Source: Campylobacter fetus subsp. fetus (GTDB taxonomy: Bacteria; Campylobacterota; Campylobacteria; Campylobacterales; Campylobacteraceae). Taken from it: a stretch of DNA of 64,000 bases. Shown piece by piece: positions 36,178 to 45,232 of the stretch. The stretch lies in the NCBI RefSeq assembly GCF_900475935.1, contig NZ_LS483431.1:62001-126000 (forward strand), written 5' to 3'. Both the position numbers and the translations under genes were made by a program. The first letter of the stretch is position 1. The number at the start of each line of letters is the position of its first letter. The notes under the pieces were generated by a model. The model was not told the DNA's origin. It was given only the letters and a program-made list of their open reading frames with translations, and made no database searches.

Positions 36178-39100
36178 GTTCTTCTCCCGAGGTTATTTTA
36201 CCACGTTTGTTGTCTAACCACAAATTGAAACTTTCTAATATATAGAAAAACAGCGGCACAAAGAAAATCGCTATCGTAGACGCCGCTATCATACCGCCTA
36301 TAACTCCGGTTCCTAGTGCGTGACGAGACGCAGCTCCTGCTCCTGTGGCAACAACCATAGGCAAAACTCCAAGAGTAAATGCTAAAGAGGTCATCACGAT
36401 AGGTCTAAATCTCATTCTAGCAGCGTTTATCGCGGCTTCTTTTATGGATTTTCCCGCCAAATGCTCTTGCATCGCAAACTCAACTATCAATATCGCATTT
36501 TTAGCCGCTAATCCGATAAGAAGCAAAAGTCCTATTTGAAAATATACATCATTGCTAAGTCCTCTTGTCCATGTAAAAAGAAGTGAGCCAAATACTGAAA
36601 AAGGAACCGCAGTTACGACTGCTAATGGCATAAGCCATCTTTCATATTGTGCCGCAAGTATCAAAAATACGAATATCATACCAAATACAAATGCTTGAGC
36701 ACCTTTACCTGTTGACGCTACTTCTTGATACGCCGAGCCCGACCATCCTATATCGTATCCTGTTGGAAGCTCTTCTTTGATAATTTGTTCAATTGCTTTT
36801 ATAGCGTCTCCTGAAGTGTATCCTGGTTTTGGTTCGCCCATGATCTTGGCTGCAGGAAATGCGTTAAATCTATCTACGTTATCTGGTCCTAAGCTTCTTT
36901 TTAATGATACTATCGAGTCTAACGGTACCATTTTGCCGTCCTGGCTTCTAACATATAATGAACGTAAATCCTCCGGTGAGTCTCTATACTCTGACATTGA
37001 TCTTATATTTACTTTAAATGTTTTACCTAGCATATTAAAGTCATTTACATAATACTGACCTATTGTGGAGCTTAAAGTATTAAATACGTCTGATATATTT
37101 ATTCCCATCATCTTGATTTTTTCTTTATCAAGAGTTAGATCGTATTGAGGGAAATTTGTATCAAGCGTAGTACGAACCATATTTAAAGCCGGGTGAGCAT
37201 TTGCTTTTGCTACCACTTTTTGCATATCTGCTTCTATTTGAGAGTAGTTCTTACCCTCCGTATTTTGTGCAAATAGCTCAAATCCTCCTGTTATAGATAG
37301 TCCCATGATGGGAGGCGGAGTCATAAAATATGTCATAGAGTTTCTATCTGCCATATACATCTGTTTATTATATTGAGCTGCAAACGCTGCAGTTGAGTTG
37401 GCTTCTCCTGGTCTCTCATTCCATGGTATCATACTGATAAACATTATACCCGCGTTTTCTCTAAGAGTGCCCGCCAACATATCGTATCCTGCAAGTCCGG
37501 TTACGTTTTTTACGTTTGGATTTTGAGATATAATGCTTCTTATGAACTCTGTATCTTCAGTAGTTCTACTAAGAGTCGAAGCAGGAGGTAAATTTGTTAT
37601 AGCTAAAACAGAACCTTTGTCTTCAGCAGGAACGAGCCCCCCTGGAACGACTTTAAATAGTTCTGCCATCATAAATATAATTATTCCCACGCATATTAAG
37701 CTCATAATGACATGTTTTAAAATTTTAGCTACTCCGGCCGTGAAAATTTTGGTTGAAAAGTCAAAGAATTCATTAAATTTACGCACAAACCAAAACGGAG
37801 GATTCTCTTTTTTGCGAAGTATCATAGCACACAAAGCAGGAGTAAGGGTTAGCGCAACAAGTCCTGATATACAAACAGATACGACTAAGGTTAGCGCAAA
37901 TTGTCTTTGTATGACGCCTACAAAACCTTCCATAAAAGATACCGGTATAAAAACAGCCGAAAGTACCAAAACTATAGATATAACAGGCGCTACTATCTCG
38001 CTCATGGCTTTTATAGTCGCTTCTTTTACGGTGAGATTTGGCTCTTCATGCAATATCCGTTCTACGTTTTCTATAACGATAATAGCATCATCGACGACTA
38101 TTCCTATGGCTAGTATAAGTGCGAACAATGTTATCAAATTTATAGAAAACCCCATAGCATAAAGTCCGCCAAAAGCTCCTAAAATAGATACAGGCACCGC
38201 CAACATAGGAATTATAGTAGCCCTTACGTTTCCAAGGAACATATACATAACTATAACAACTAAAATCATAGCTTCAATAAATGTTTTTATAACTTCATCT
38301 ATAGATACTTTAACAAATTCAGTCGTGTCGTAGCCGACTATATATGTTAAATCTCCTGGAAAAGAGGCTTTGAGTTCATCTACTCTTTTTACGATAGCAT
38401 CAGCTGTATTAAGAGCGTTTGCACCGCTTTGTAAAAACACAAGCATAGGTATCATTGTAGCGCCGTTGATTCTTCCTGCAAATGTGTAGTTTTGTGCGCC
38501 AAGCTCCACGGTTGCTACGTCTTTTAGTTTTATTATATTGCCTTTGTTGTTGGCTTTTATAATAATATTTTCAAATTCAGAAACATTTTTTAGTCTTCCT
38601 TCGGGTTTTATGGCATAAACATAAGGATTGCTTGTTTGAGTCGGCTGTTCGCCTATTTTTCCTGTAGCATACTGACTATTTTGCTCTTTTATAGAGTTTA
38701 TCACGTCTGTTGTTGTTAAAGAGTATTTTTTAAGGAGATCTGGTTTTATCCAAACCCTCATAGAGTAGTCTTTGTTTCCTATAACAACAGCGTCTCCAAC
38801 TCCCGGAACTCTTTTTATGGCATCAGCTACGTTGATATTTATATAATTGCTGATCTCGGTATCGCTCATTTTACCACTTGGGTCATAAAACGATAAAACA
38901 TTTAGTATAGAACTGCTTCTTTCTCTAACAGTAACACCTACTCTTTTTACCTCCTCAGGGAGCAAAGACAAAGCAGGAGTTACGCGGTTGCTGACATTTA
39001 CCGTTGCGGTTTGCGGATTCGTGCCGATTTTAAAATACACGCTTAGACTCATAGTTCCAGCAGAACTTGAAGTGCTTTGCATATATATCATATCTTGAAC

Positions 39101-39316
39101 GCCGTTTATAGCATTTTCCAAAGGAGCTGCTATAGTATCGGCTATAGTCTGTGCGTCTGCACCGCTATAATTGGCTTGAACCATGATTTGAGGCGGAGTG
39201 AGCTGAGGATACTCTTCTATCGGAGAGCTTTTGAGTCCGATATAGCCGGCGATGACGATTATTATCGACAAAACGCAGGCGAATACCGGTCTGTTGATAA
39301 AAAATTTAGAAAACAT
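36170..39316 (-). CDS. cmeB: RND multidrug efflux transporter CmeB
   Basis: A 1048-residue HAE1-type proton-drug antiporter in the inner membrane. Begins FSKFFINRPVFACVLSIIIV; the transmembrane-4 proton relay GIVVDDAIIVIENVER carries the adjacent aspartates. Substrates of the C. jejuni counterpart include bile salts, fluoroquinolones and macrolides; this is family knowledge. Shares one base with cmeA. Confidence 0.95.
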   Translation of the reverse strand: MFSKFFINRPVFACVLSIIIVIAGYIGLKSSPIEEYPQLTPPQIMVQANYSGADAQTIADTIAAPLENAINGVQDMIYMQSTSSSAGTMSLSVYFKIGTNPQTATVNVSNRVTPALSLLPEEVKRVGVTVRERSSSILNVLSFYDPSGKMSDTEISNYININVADAIKRVPGVGDAVVIGNKDYSMRVWIKPDLLKKYSLTTTDVINSIKEQNSQYATGKIGEQPTQTSNPYVYAIKPEGRLKNVSEFENIIIKANNKGNIIKLKDVATVELGAQNYTFAGRINGATMIPMLVFLQSGANALNTADAIVKRVDELKASFPGDLTYIVGYDTTEFVKVSIDEVIKTFIEAMILVVIVMYMFLGNVRATIIPMLAVPVSILGAFGGLYAMGFSINLITLFALILAIGIVVDDAIIVIENVERILHEEPNLTVKEATIKAMSEIVAPVISIVLVLSAVFIPVSFMEGFVGVIQRQFALTLVVSVCISGLVALTLTPALCAMILRKKENPPFWFVRKFNEFFDFSTKIFTAGVAKILKHVIMSLICVGIIIFMMAELFKVVPGGLVPAEDKGSVLAITNLPPASTLSRTTEDTEFIRSIISQNPNVKNVTGLAGYDMLAGTLRENAGIMFISMIPWNERPGEANSTAAFAAQYNKQMYMADRNSMTYFMTPPPIMGLSITGGFELFAQNTEGKNYSQIEADMQKVVAKANAHPALNMVRTTLDTNFPQYDLTLDKEKIKMMGINISDVFNTLSSTIGQYYVNDFNMLGKTFKVNIRSMSEYRDSPEDLRSLYVRSQDGKMVPLDSIVSLKRSLGPDNVDRFNAFPAAKIMGEPKPGYTSGDAIKAIEQIIKEELPTGYDIGWSGSAYQEVASTGKGAQAFVFGMIFVFLILAAQYERWLMPLAVVTAVPFSVFGSLLFTWTRGLSNDVYFQIGLLLLIGLAAKNAILIVEFAMQEHLAGKSIKEAAINAARMRFRPIVMTSLAFTLGVLPMVVATGAGAASRHALGTGVIGGMIAASTIAIFFVPLFFYILESFNLWLDNKRGKITSGEEHA

Positions 39317-40437
39317 TATTTGCTTCCTTTGGCATCATTTATCGCCTGAACCGGTTGTCCTATATTTATTTTTTTGAAATTATCCATTATTATTAGATCG
39401 CCGTCATTTATACCGCTTGATATAACTGCTGATGTTGAGTCTTGAGATACTATTTTTATAGGGTTTTTAGCTACTTTTCCATCTTTTAGCGTATATACAA
39501 ATGGGCTGGCTAAATCTTGCAATATAGCGACTTGTGGAATTTTAAAGCCGTTTTTTTGATAAAATCCATATACATTTACGCTTGCAAATATACCTGGACG
39601 AATTTGAGTTGAGTTGTTTTCAAACATAGCTTTTGCGTTAACAGTACCGCTGCCCTCGTCAATAACGTTATCTATAAAAGTAAGAGTACCGTTATAATCT
39701 CCGTTTTGCATACTCAAAGTGACGAGCGAGTTTAATTGCTCCCACTCTTTAGTGCGAGTTTTTTGAGCGATATTTAACTTATCCACATCCGATATTCCGA
39801 ATTTAACAAAAATCGGATTTAGTTTAGTAAGTCTTACTAAATCGGCGTCTGATGAGCTTACGTATGAGCCGACGTCTTTTAAAGTGTCGCCTAAAACTCC
39901 AGAAAAAGGAGCCGTTACAGTAGAATAATCAAGATCGATTTTTGCAGTTTGTACGTTTGCTTTTGAGGCTAATACGCTAGCTTTTGCAGATTCATAAGCC
40001 GCTAAAGCCGCGTCATACTCTTTTTGAGAGATTGCGCTTTTTTCTTGTAATTTTTTTGCCCTATCAAAGTCAGATTCCGCGTTTTTTAAATTTGCTTGCG
40101 ATACTTGTAAATTTGCAAATGCGCTATCATACGCAGCTCTGTATTTTGCTTCATCTATCTGGTATAGTTTATCTCCTTCTTTTACGCTTGCTCCGGCTTT
40201 AAAAAATTGTTTTTCTATAGTTCCTGCTACTTTTGCTTTTAAAACGACATCCATATCGCTAACTGTTTGACCATTAAATGATAAAACAATAGGTATATCA
40301 CCCATTTTTGCTTGCATAACAGTTACTGGCATAGGCGGTATCTGTTGCTGGGCGGCTGATTTTTTATTATCTGAGCCTAAACATCCAGCTAGTATCAAAG
40401 ATGAGGTCAGGATAACAAAATTAAAAAATTTATTCAT
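39316..40437 (-). CDS. cmeA: RND periplasmic adaptor CmeA
   Basis: A 373-residue membrane-fusion lipoprotein (lipobox SLILAGCLGS, Cys19) that joins CmeB to CmeC. The lipoyl half-motifs VLKAKVAGTIEKQFFKAGASV and TVTAPFSGVLG flank a helical hairpin. First gene of cmeABC; the operator-like repeat lies 34 bp upstream of the ATG. Confidence 0.93.
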   Translation of the reverse strand: MNKFFNFVILTSSLILAGCLGSDNKKSAAQQQIPPMPVTVMQAKMGDIPIVLSFNGQTVSDMDVVLKAKVAGTIEKQFFKAGASVKEGDKLYQIDEAKYRAAYDSAFANLQVSQANLKNAESDFDRAKKLQEKSAISQKEYDAALAAYESAKASVLASKANVQTAKIDLDYSTVTAPFSGVLGDTLKDVGSYVSSSDADLVRLTKLNPIFVKFGISDVDKLNIAQKTRTKEWEQLNSLVTLSMQNGDYNGTLTFIDNVIDEGSGTVNAKAMFENNSTQIRPGIFASVNVYGFYQKNGFKIPQVAILQDLASPFVYTLKDGKVAKNPIKIVSQDSTSAVISSGINDGDLIIMDNFKKINIGQPVQAINDAKGSK

Positions 40438-40470
40438 TTATTTACCTTTCAAATTTTCATTTTTAAATTT

Positions 40471-40486
40471 AGTAATGATAATTACA
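40471..40486 (-). promoter_or_regulatory. Candidate CmeR operator upstream of cmeA
   Basis: AGTAATGATAATTACA has inverted arms GTAAT/ATTAC around GATA. It matches, at 12 of 16 positions by my count, the C. jejuni CmeR site TGTAATAAATATTACA as I remember it. It sits in the cmeR-cmeA gap where repression of cmeABC is expected. Confidence 0.6.
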
Positions 40487-40566
40487 AAATAGTTTTGAAT
40501 TATACATAAAATTTATTAAACATTTGTTAAATTGTTAAATAAGTTACTTTTATGGACTTCAAGTTT

Positions 40567-41208
40567 TTATTTTAGTGCGGCACTCAAAAAGAACTCTACG
40601 CACTCTTTTACCCACTCTTTTTTCTCTTGTTTATTCATATTTAAGTGTCTTTTAAGTATTGCGCTTCTTACTGTAAATGGCTCTTCGAGCAAGTAGCAAA
40701 ATCTAAATGCCAATAGCTCCAAATCATCGCTTTTAAATCTTGGTTTTACGGATGGTTTGCTAAAAAAATCCGTGAGTATTTGATTGACTTTTTTAACACC
40801 ACTTTCGTAAAATATATCTACTATTTGTGACTTATCTTTAAATGATTCGTTCAAAATCAGCTTTTTAAGCAGCAGAGAGTCTTTTGTCCAAACTACATTC
40901 AAAAATTCTTCACCAAATTTAAATAAAAATTTCTCCAAATCATCAGAAGAGTCAAGATAAATTTGATTCTCTACTTCTGTTAAAAACTGCCTTACTCCAC
41001 GATCGATTATAGCTTTAAAAAGTCCCTCTTTACTACCGAAATACGTATAAATAGTAGAAAGAGATCCGCCGCTTTTTGAAATAATATCATTCAAGCTAGT
41101 GTTTTCAAAACCGTTTTTTAAAAATAGTTCCAGCGAGACAGATAAGATTAACTCATATCTATCTTTTGCTTTTTTACTTTTTATTTGAGAAAGTATTTCG
41201 TTACTCAT
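40567..41208 (-). CDS. cmeR: TetR-family repressor CmeR
   Basis: 213 residues; N-terminal helix-turn-helix (TSLNDIISKSGGSLSTIYTYFGSKEGLFKA) and a variable ligand-binding C-terminal domain. In C. jejuni CmeR represses cmeABC and is relieved by bile salts. It lies upstream of cmeA on the same strand and overlaps ccoG by 8 bp, so it is probably transcribed with ccoG. Confidence 0.9.
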   Translation of the reverse strand: MSNEILSQIKSKKAKDRYELILSVSLELFLKNGFENTSLNDIISKSGGSLSTIYTYFGSKEGLFKAIIDRGVRQFLTEVENQIYLDSSDDLEKFLFKFGEEFLNVVWTKDSLLLKKLILNESFKDKSQIVDIFYESGVKKVNQILTDFFSKPSVKPRFKSDDLELLAFRFCYLLEEPFTVRSAILKRHLNMNKQEKKEWVKECVEFFLSAALK

Positions 41209-42604
41209 TTTCTTGCTTTTGAATTGCTTTATTTATTTCGGTCATTTTTGGAAATACAAAAATCGTATCCCTTGAAACTTTAACTGTGTTTATATCGTCA
41301 ACGGCGTAAGCATTTATAGTGATATCAATAGGAGTATCTTTGTTTACCTCGTCGACAAGAGTATCTTTTGTACTAAGCACTACTATTATTTTTCTTTTGC
41401 CTCCGGCTTTTAGTTTTATAGGCTCAAGAGGTCTATTTATACTGATTCTAGTGTCATTTACATCAAAATAGTACTCGTGCACTTTGTTTTGCGTATTTTG
41501 GATCAAAAACGTATATGCGTTTTGTACTTCAAATTTCGAATCTTCCACTTTTATTTTATATAATTCCGTTGTTCGGTTGATATTCAAAAGCATATGCTCC
41601 TTTTTGGTACTCATAAATATCAAAGCTATAATAGCTATAGATAAAACTACCATATAAGCTATAGTTCTAAATCTAAAATAATTTACCTTTTTTCCGGTTT
41701 GCAGAGATTTTGCACTTGTCCAATTTATAAGACTTTTTTCGCCAAATCCAGCCATAACTTTTGTACATGCGTCGCTGCATTCAAGGCAGTTTATGCATTC
41801 AAGCTGCATTCCTTGTCTTATATCTATATGGGTTGGACAGATATGTACGCAAGCATCACAGCCTATACATTTTGCATCTTTTTCAAGAGGTTTTTTACCT
41901 ATTTTCGTATGACATTCATATATTTTTCCGCCGCGTTTTTCATCATATATTACTTGAACCGTATCATTGTCAAACATTACGCTTTGAACTCTTGCGTAAG
42001 GACATACGTAAATACAGAAATTTTCAGCTAAAATAATTACGTCATAAACGATAAATAGAGTAATTCCTATTAAAATTCCTATTAAAAGTTTGTGCTGAGC
42101 AGGATTTGCTAAGTAACTAAAAAAATCCTCAGGCGGTACAAAATACCATAAAAAATTGCTTGCCGCAACTAGGGATAAACATGTCCAAATGAATACAGCT
42201 ATCATTTTTTTAAAATACTCGCTATCAACTTTTTTTTGCTTATCTCTAATATTTTTTCTTATTTTTAAAATTTTAGTTTGAATAAGATCTCTATATATCA
42301 CCCTAAAACAGGTTTGGGGGCATGCCCAGCCGCACCATATTCTTCCGCCAAGAGTAGTTAGAAAAAATATCGTTAAAAATAAAATTATTAGTACAAACGG
42401 CATCAAATATAGCTCTTGCATATCAAATGATGTAAAGAGCAGGTGAAGTTGCTTTTTATCAAAACTAAGCAAGAAAAAGTGATTATCATTAATTCTGATA
42501 AAAGGCAAAACGAGTGCTATAATGGTGACTACTGCGTAAGCTATGTAGCGTTTTGTAGCGTATGGAGTCCAGTTCGCTAAGTATTGTTTGATATTTGCAG
42601 ACAT
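41201..42604 (-). CDS. ccoG: Cytochrome c oxidase accessory protein CcoG (FixG/RdxA)
   Basis: 467 residues. Several N-terminal membrane segments, the WCGWACPQTCFR motif, then a ferredoxin domain with CIGCDACVHICP and CINCLECSDAC, and a C-terminal Ig-like periplasmic domain. CcoG helps supply copper for the cbb3 oxidase by reducing Cu(II). The ATG at 42604 is chosen because AAGGATT precedes it; the frame is open to 42637 (TTG region). Confidence 0.93.
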   Translation of the reverse strand: MSANIKQYLANWTPYATKRYIAYAVVTIIALVLPFIRINDNHFFLLSFDKKQLHLLFTSFDMQELYLMPFVLIILFLTIFFLTTLGGRIWCGWACPQTCFRVIYRDLIQTKILKIRKNIRDKQKKVDSEYFKKMIAVFIWTCLSLVAASNFLWYFVPPEDFFSYLANPAQHKLLIGILIGITLFIVYDVIILAENFCIYVCPYARVQSVMFDNDTVQVIYDEKRGGKIYECHTKIGKKPLEKDAKCIGCDACVHICPTHIDIRQGMQLECINCLECSDACTKVMAGFGEKSLINWTSAKSLQTGKKVNYFRFRTIAYMVVLSIAIIALIFMSTKKEHMLLNINRTTELYKIKVEDSKFEVQNAYTFLIQNTQNKVHEYYFDVNDTRISINRPLEPIKLKAGGKRKIIVVLSTKDTLVDEVNKDTPIDITINAYAVDDINTVKVSRDTIFVFPKMTEINKAIQKQENE

Positions 42605-42761
42605 TCGTAAATCCTTTATAAATTTAACTTGGAACAATTATATAACTTATGATTTTAAAAATAGGTTAAACGTATTTTATATATTTTTTATTTATAAATC
42701 AAATTTAAGTCAAATTTAGATACAATCTCAACTTATTTTAATCTGAAAGGTGGTGAGGACT

Positions 42762-42974
42762 GTGCCAGGAGTAAAGGTACATCCTAATGAGTCTTTTGAC
42801 GAAGCTTATAGACGTTTCAAAAAACAAACCGATCGTAACCTAGTTGTTACTGAAGTTCGTGCTAGAAGATTTTTTGAGCCTATGACTGAAATTCGTAAAA
42901 AACAAAAAATTTCAGCTCGCAAAAAAATGCTTAAAAGACTTTATATGCTTAGACGTTACGAGTCTAGACTCTAA
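42762..42974 (+). CDS. rpsU: Ribosomal protein S21
   Basis: A 70-residue small-subunit protein: [20 protein letters not shown], then [20 protein letters not shown]. The GTG at 42762 gives the canonical MPG start, preceded by GGTGAGG; an in-frame GTG at 42750 would add four residues and is less likely. TACAAT (42721-42726) is a plausible -10 box. A strong terminator follows. Confidence 0.95.
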   Translation: MPGVKVHPNESFDEAYRRFKKQTDRNLVVTEVRARRFFEPMTEIRKKQKISARKKMLKRLYMLRRYESRL

Positions 42975-42980
42975 AACCAT

Positions 42981-43006
42981 AAGCCGGAAGCTTTTCCGGC
43001 TTTTTT
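42981..43006 (+). terminator. Terminator of rpsU
   Basis: AAGCCGGAA (42981-42989) / TTCCGGCTT (42994-43002), nine perfect pairs, then TTTT. Confidence 0.85.
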
Positions 43007-43081
43007 CTCTAAATTCTATGATCTATTTTTACTTTTAAATTTGGTAAATTTATATATAAACAATAGATATTTGGGTATGTT

Positions 43082-43546
43082 TTATTTTAAATTTAAATCT
43101 ATCTCTTTTATCTTTTGCACTGCTTTTTTGGCAGATATCTTTGCGTTTTGGCTAAGACCTTCTTCAAAGCCAAGAACATTTTCAAGTAGCACCGAGATAC
43201 CTAAAAACAGCGTTTTTGGAGTGATGGTTCTAAGATAGCTTAGCAAAACCGGAGTAGGTAAATTGTGCGTGGAGTAGATGTAATCTCTCTCGTTCTCAAG
43301 GTTAAAAAACTCTATCTTATCGTCTTTAAAGCCGCTCATCGCATCGACTACCACAATGATATCAGGAGCAAACTCTCTGATAGCGCCAAACTCGTTCTCA
43401 GGCACGTCCTGCCCGTAAAATACTCTCCAGCTAGGCATCTGCTCTTCTACTAACTCGCCCACGTATAAACCCACGGCGTCATCGCCTCGCATTTTATTGC
43501 CTATGCAAAGTAGAGATTTTTTTAGTTCTTTTTTGGTTTTGGGCAT
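43082..43546 (-). CDS. Hydrogenase maturation protease, HycI/HyaD type
   Basis: 154 residues with the protease signature CIGNKMRGDDAVGLYVGE (metal-binding acidic residues) and the STHNLPTPVLLSYL histidine region. This class removes the C-terminal extension of the [NiFe] large subunit after nickel insertion. As last gene of the hydrogenase operon it most likely matures the HyfG-like subunit, which does carry a tail after its final cysteine pair. Confidence 0.87.
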   Translation of the reverse strand: MPKTKKELKKSLLCIGNKMRGDDAVGLYVGELVEEQMPSWRVFYGQDVPENEFGAIREFAPDIIVVVDAMSGFKDDKIEFFNLENERDYIYSTHNLPTPVLLSYLRTITPKTLFLGISVLLENVLGFEEGLSQNAKISAKKAVQKIKEIDLNLK

Positions 43547-43548
43547 TT

Positions 43549-43890
43549 TTAACTCTTTTTTAGGACGATATAGCCTTCATCTAAGCTTGAAAGTATATCT
43601 CTAAATTTTGAGTTTGGAAGCTTGTCTTTTAGCACTTTTGCGTGAACAGGCAAGATCTCGACTTCAAAATATTTGTTTATATTTCCGAGTTTAAATTTGG
43701 CGTATTCATCACTGCTATCAAGCATTTTATTCCACTGTTCATCGTCAAATTCTGCTATCTTTTCGTTGAAATCTATCGTTCCTACGCCGTGTCCTACGCA
43801 AGTGCTAAACGTGACTATTTGTTTGTAAATTTGTGGAAGTTCGGCGTTTTCATCAACGTGGCGTTTTGTGAGTTTCCAGACTTGTATCAC
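43549..43890 (-). CDS. HycH-like formate hydrogenlyase maturation protein
   Basis: 113 residues resembling HycH (FSTCVGHGVGTIDFNEK block; two conserved cysteine/histidine residues near 31-34). HycH is needed for assembly of the membrane-bound group-4 hydrogenase complex in E. coli, by an unclear mechanism. The start overlaps the small subunit by 4 bp. The family call rests partly on context. Confidence 0.7.
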   Translation of the reverse strand: MIQVWKLTKRHVDENAELPQIYKQIVTFSTCVGHGVGTIDFNEKIAEFDDEQWNKMLDSSDEYAKFKLGNINKYFEVEILPVHAKVLKDKLPNSKFRDILSSLDEGYIVLKKS

Positions 43891-44702
43891 TTTTTATCCC
43901 AAATTTGATCTAAATTTATATGAAATTCATTTGAAGCGTTTGTGTATTTTAAATAAATTTCATTAAAAAGTACGGCTAGACACTCAGCATATCTCTGATC
44001 GTCTTGCTCTTTTATGGCTAAGCTAAGTGCGTCTTTTGCAAGAATCGGATCTTTGGGATTGACGCAAGTTTTTAGAGCGGTTATAAATTTATCATATAAG
44101 ATCCTGCCGTATATATAGCTCATCAAAAACTTAGCTTTTACAAGTAGATCGCGCTCAAAAGAAGCGTTGTCAAGTAGCGATTTTTGAGTTAAATTCGGTA
44201 GTAAATCGTCGTCTTTGAAGCTCTGTTTTTCTAGCTTTTGTTCTATCAGACCGACCGCGGTTGCTAAAGCATAAATGATGCTTGCTGGATGAGGTGGGCA
44301 ACCAGGCACAAATACATCAACTGGTAAAACCTTATCGGCTCCACCCCAAACCGCGTAACTATCGTGAAATATCCCACCGCTCACTCCGCACGCACCAAAG
44401 CCAACTACTATCTTTGGATCTGGAGTGGCTTCGTAGGCTCTAAGAAGCGGATAGTACATTTGTCTAGTGATAGGTCCTGAGACTATCAGAATGTCTGCGT
44501 GGCGCGGGTTTGCTACTAGTTTAAATCCAAATCGCTCTGGATCCCAAAGCGGACTAAGAGCGGCAAATATCTCTATTTCGCAACCGTTGCAGCTTCCGCA
44601 GTCTATGCGAAATACGCTAAAACTGCGTTTGATGTTTTTAAGTAAATTTAGCTTTGAGTTTAGATCGTTTGATCTTTGTATATCATCAGGTACAACGTAC
44701 AT
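43887..44702 (-). CDS. hyfI: Group-4 hydrogenase small subunit (HyfI/HycG type)
   Basis: 271 residues, NuoB-related electron-transfer subunit. The proximal [4Fe-4S] ligands are seen in RIDCGSCNGCEIEI, GFGACGVSGG and VPGCPPHP. The C-terminal 90 residues are an extra helical extension of unclear role. One-base overlap with the ferredoxin subunit upstream. Confidence 0.9.
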   Translation of the reverse strand: MYVVPDDIQRSNDLNSKLNLLKNIKRSFSVFRIDCGSCNGCEIEIFAALSPLWDPERFGFKLVANPRHADILIVSGPITRQMYYPLLRAYEATPDPKIVVGFGACGVSGGIFHDSYAVWGGADKVLPVDVFVPGCPPHPASIIYALATAVGLIEQKLEKQSFKDDDLLPNLTQKSLLDNASFERDLLVKAKFLMSYIYGRILYDKFITALKTCVNPKDPILAKDALSLAIKEQDDQRYAECLAVLFNEIYLKYTNASNEFHINLDQIWDKK

Positions 44703-45232
44703 TATTTTACCGCCTTATACTCTTTGTTTGTCATCATCTCTACTATTGCATTTTTCTTGCAGCTAGGACAGATATGTAGATATTTTTTGGCTTCTTCTAG
44801 CCTTTGTTTGCTTAAAGTGCTAAGCCTTTGCTCACAAAACTGCACGAATTTTTTACTCAAAAACGCTTTACCACAAACACTGCATAGCTCACTTTCTAGC
44901 TCTCCTTCTTGGATGAGTGCTGATTTATCAAATTTAACCGTAAGTTCGTAATCATTGCTTAGCCTTATAGCCGCAGTAGGACATACCTCGTCGCAACGAC
45001 CGCAAAATATACATCTACCGCAGTTGTATCGCCATTTTATGAATTTTTTCCCATCCTCCCATTTTACGCTTATCGCGTTGCTCGGGCACGCTACCCCGCA
45101 AGCCGCGCAACCTATACAGTTTGTGTAATGATACGTCGGTTTGCCTCTAAAATGCTCTTCTACTATATAAGGTTCATATGGATATTTACTTGTAACGATA
45201 CCTGTTTTTTTGACTATATCGTAAATTTTCAT
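44702..45232 (-). CDS. hyfH: Hydrogenase [4Fe-4S] ferredoxin subunit (HyfH/HycF type)
   Basis: 176 residues, NuoI-like: CIGCAACGVACPSNAI and CGRCIFCGRCDEVCPTAAI bind two [4Fe-4S] clusters. A C-terminal pair CSVCGKAF and CPSCKKN could bind zinc or another cluster. It passes electrons to the small subunit on the cytoplasmic side of the membrane. Confidence 0.9.
   Translation of the reverse strand: MKIYDIVKKTGIVTSKYPYEPYIVEEHFRGKPTYHYTNCIGCAACGVACPSNAISVKWEDGKKFIKWRYNCGRCIFCGRCDEVCPTAAIRLSNDYELTVKFDKSALIQEGELESELCSVCGKAFLSKKFVQFCEQRLSTLSKQRLEEAKKYLHICPSCKKNAIVEMMTNKEYKAVK

Noticed and set aside
37533-38162. 209-codon open frame antisense to cmeB
   Set aside because: It mirrors a conserved efflux pump in the opposite strand; Ser/Thr/Ile-rich translation with no family resemblance.
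44676-44951. Open frames antisense to the hydrogenase genes
   Set aside because: Their translations are low-complexity hydrophobic or Cys/Ser-rich and lie fully opposite strongly conserved hydrogenase subunits.
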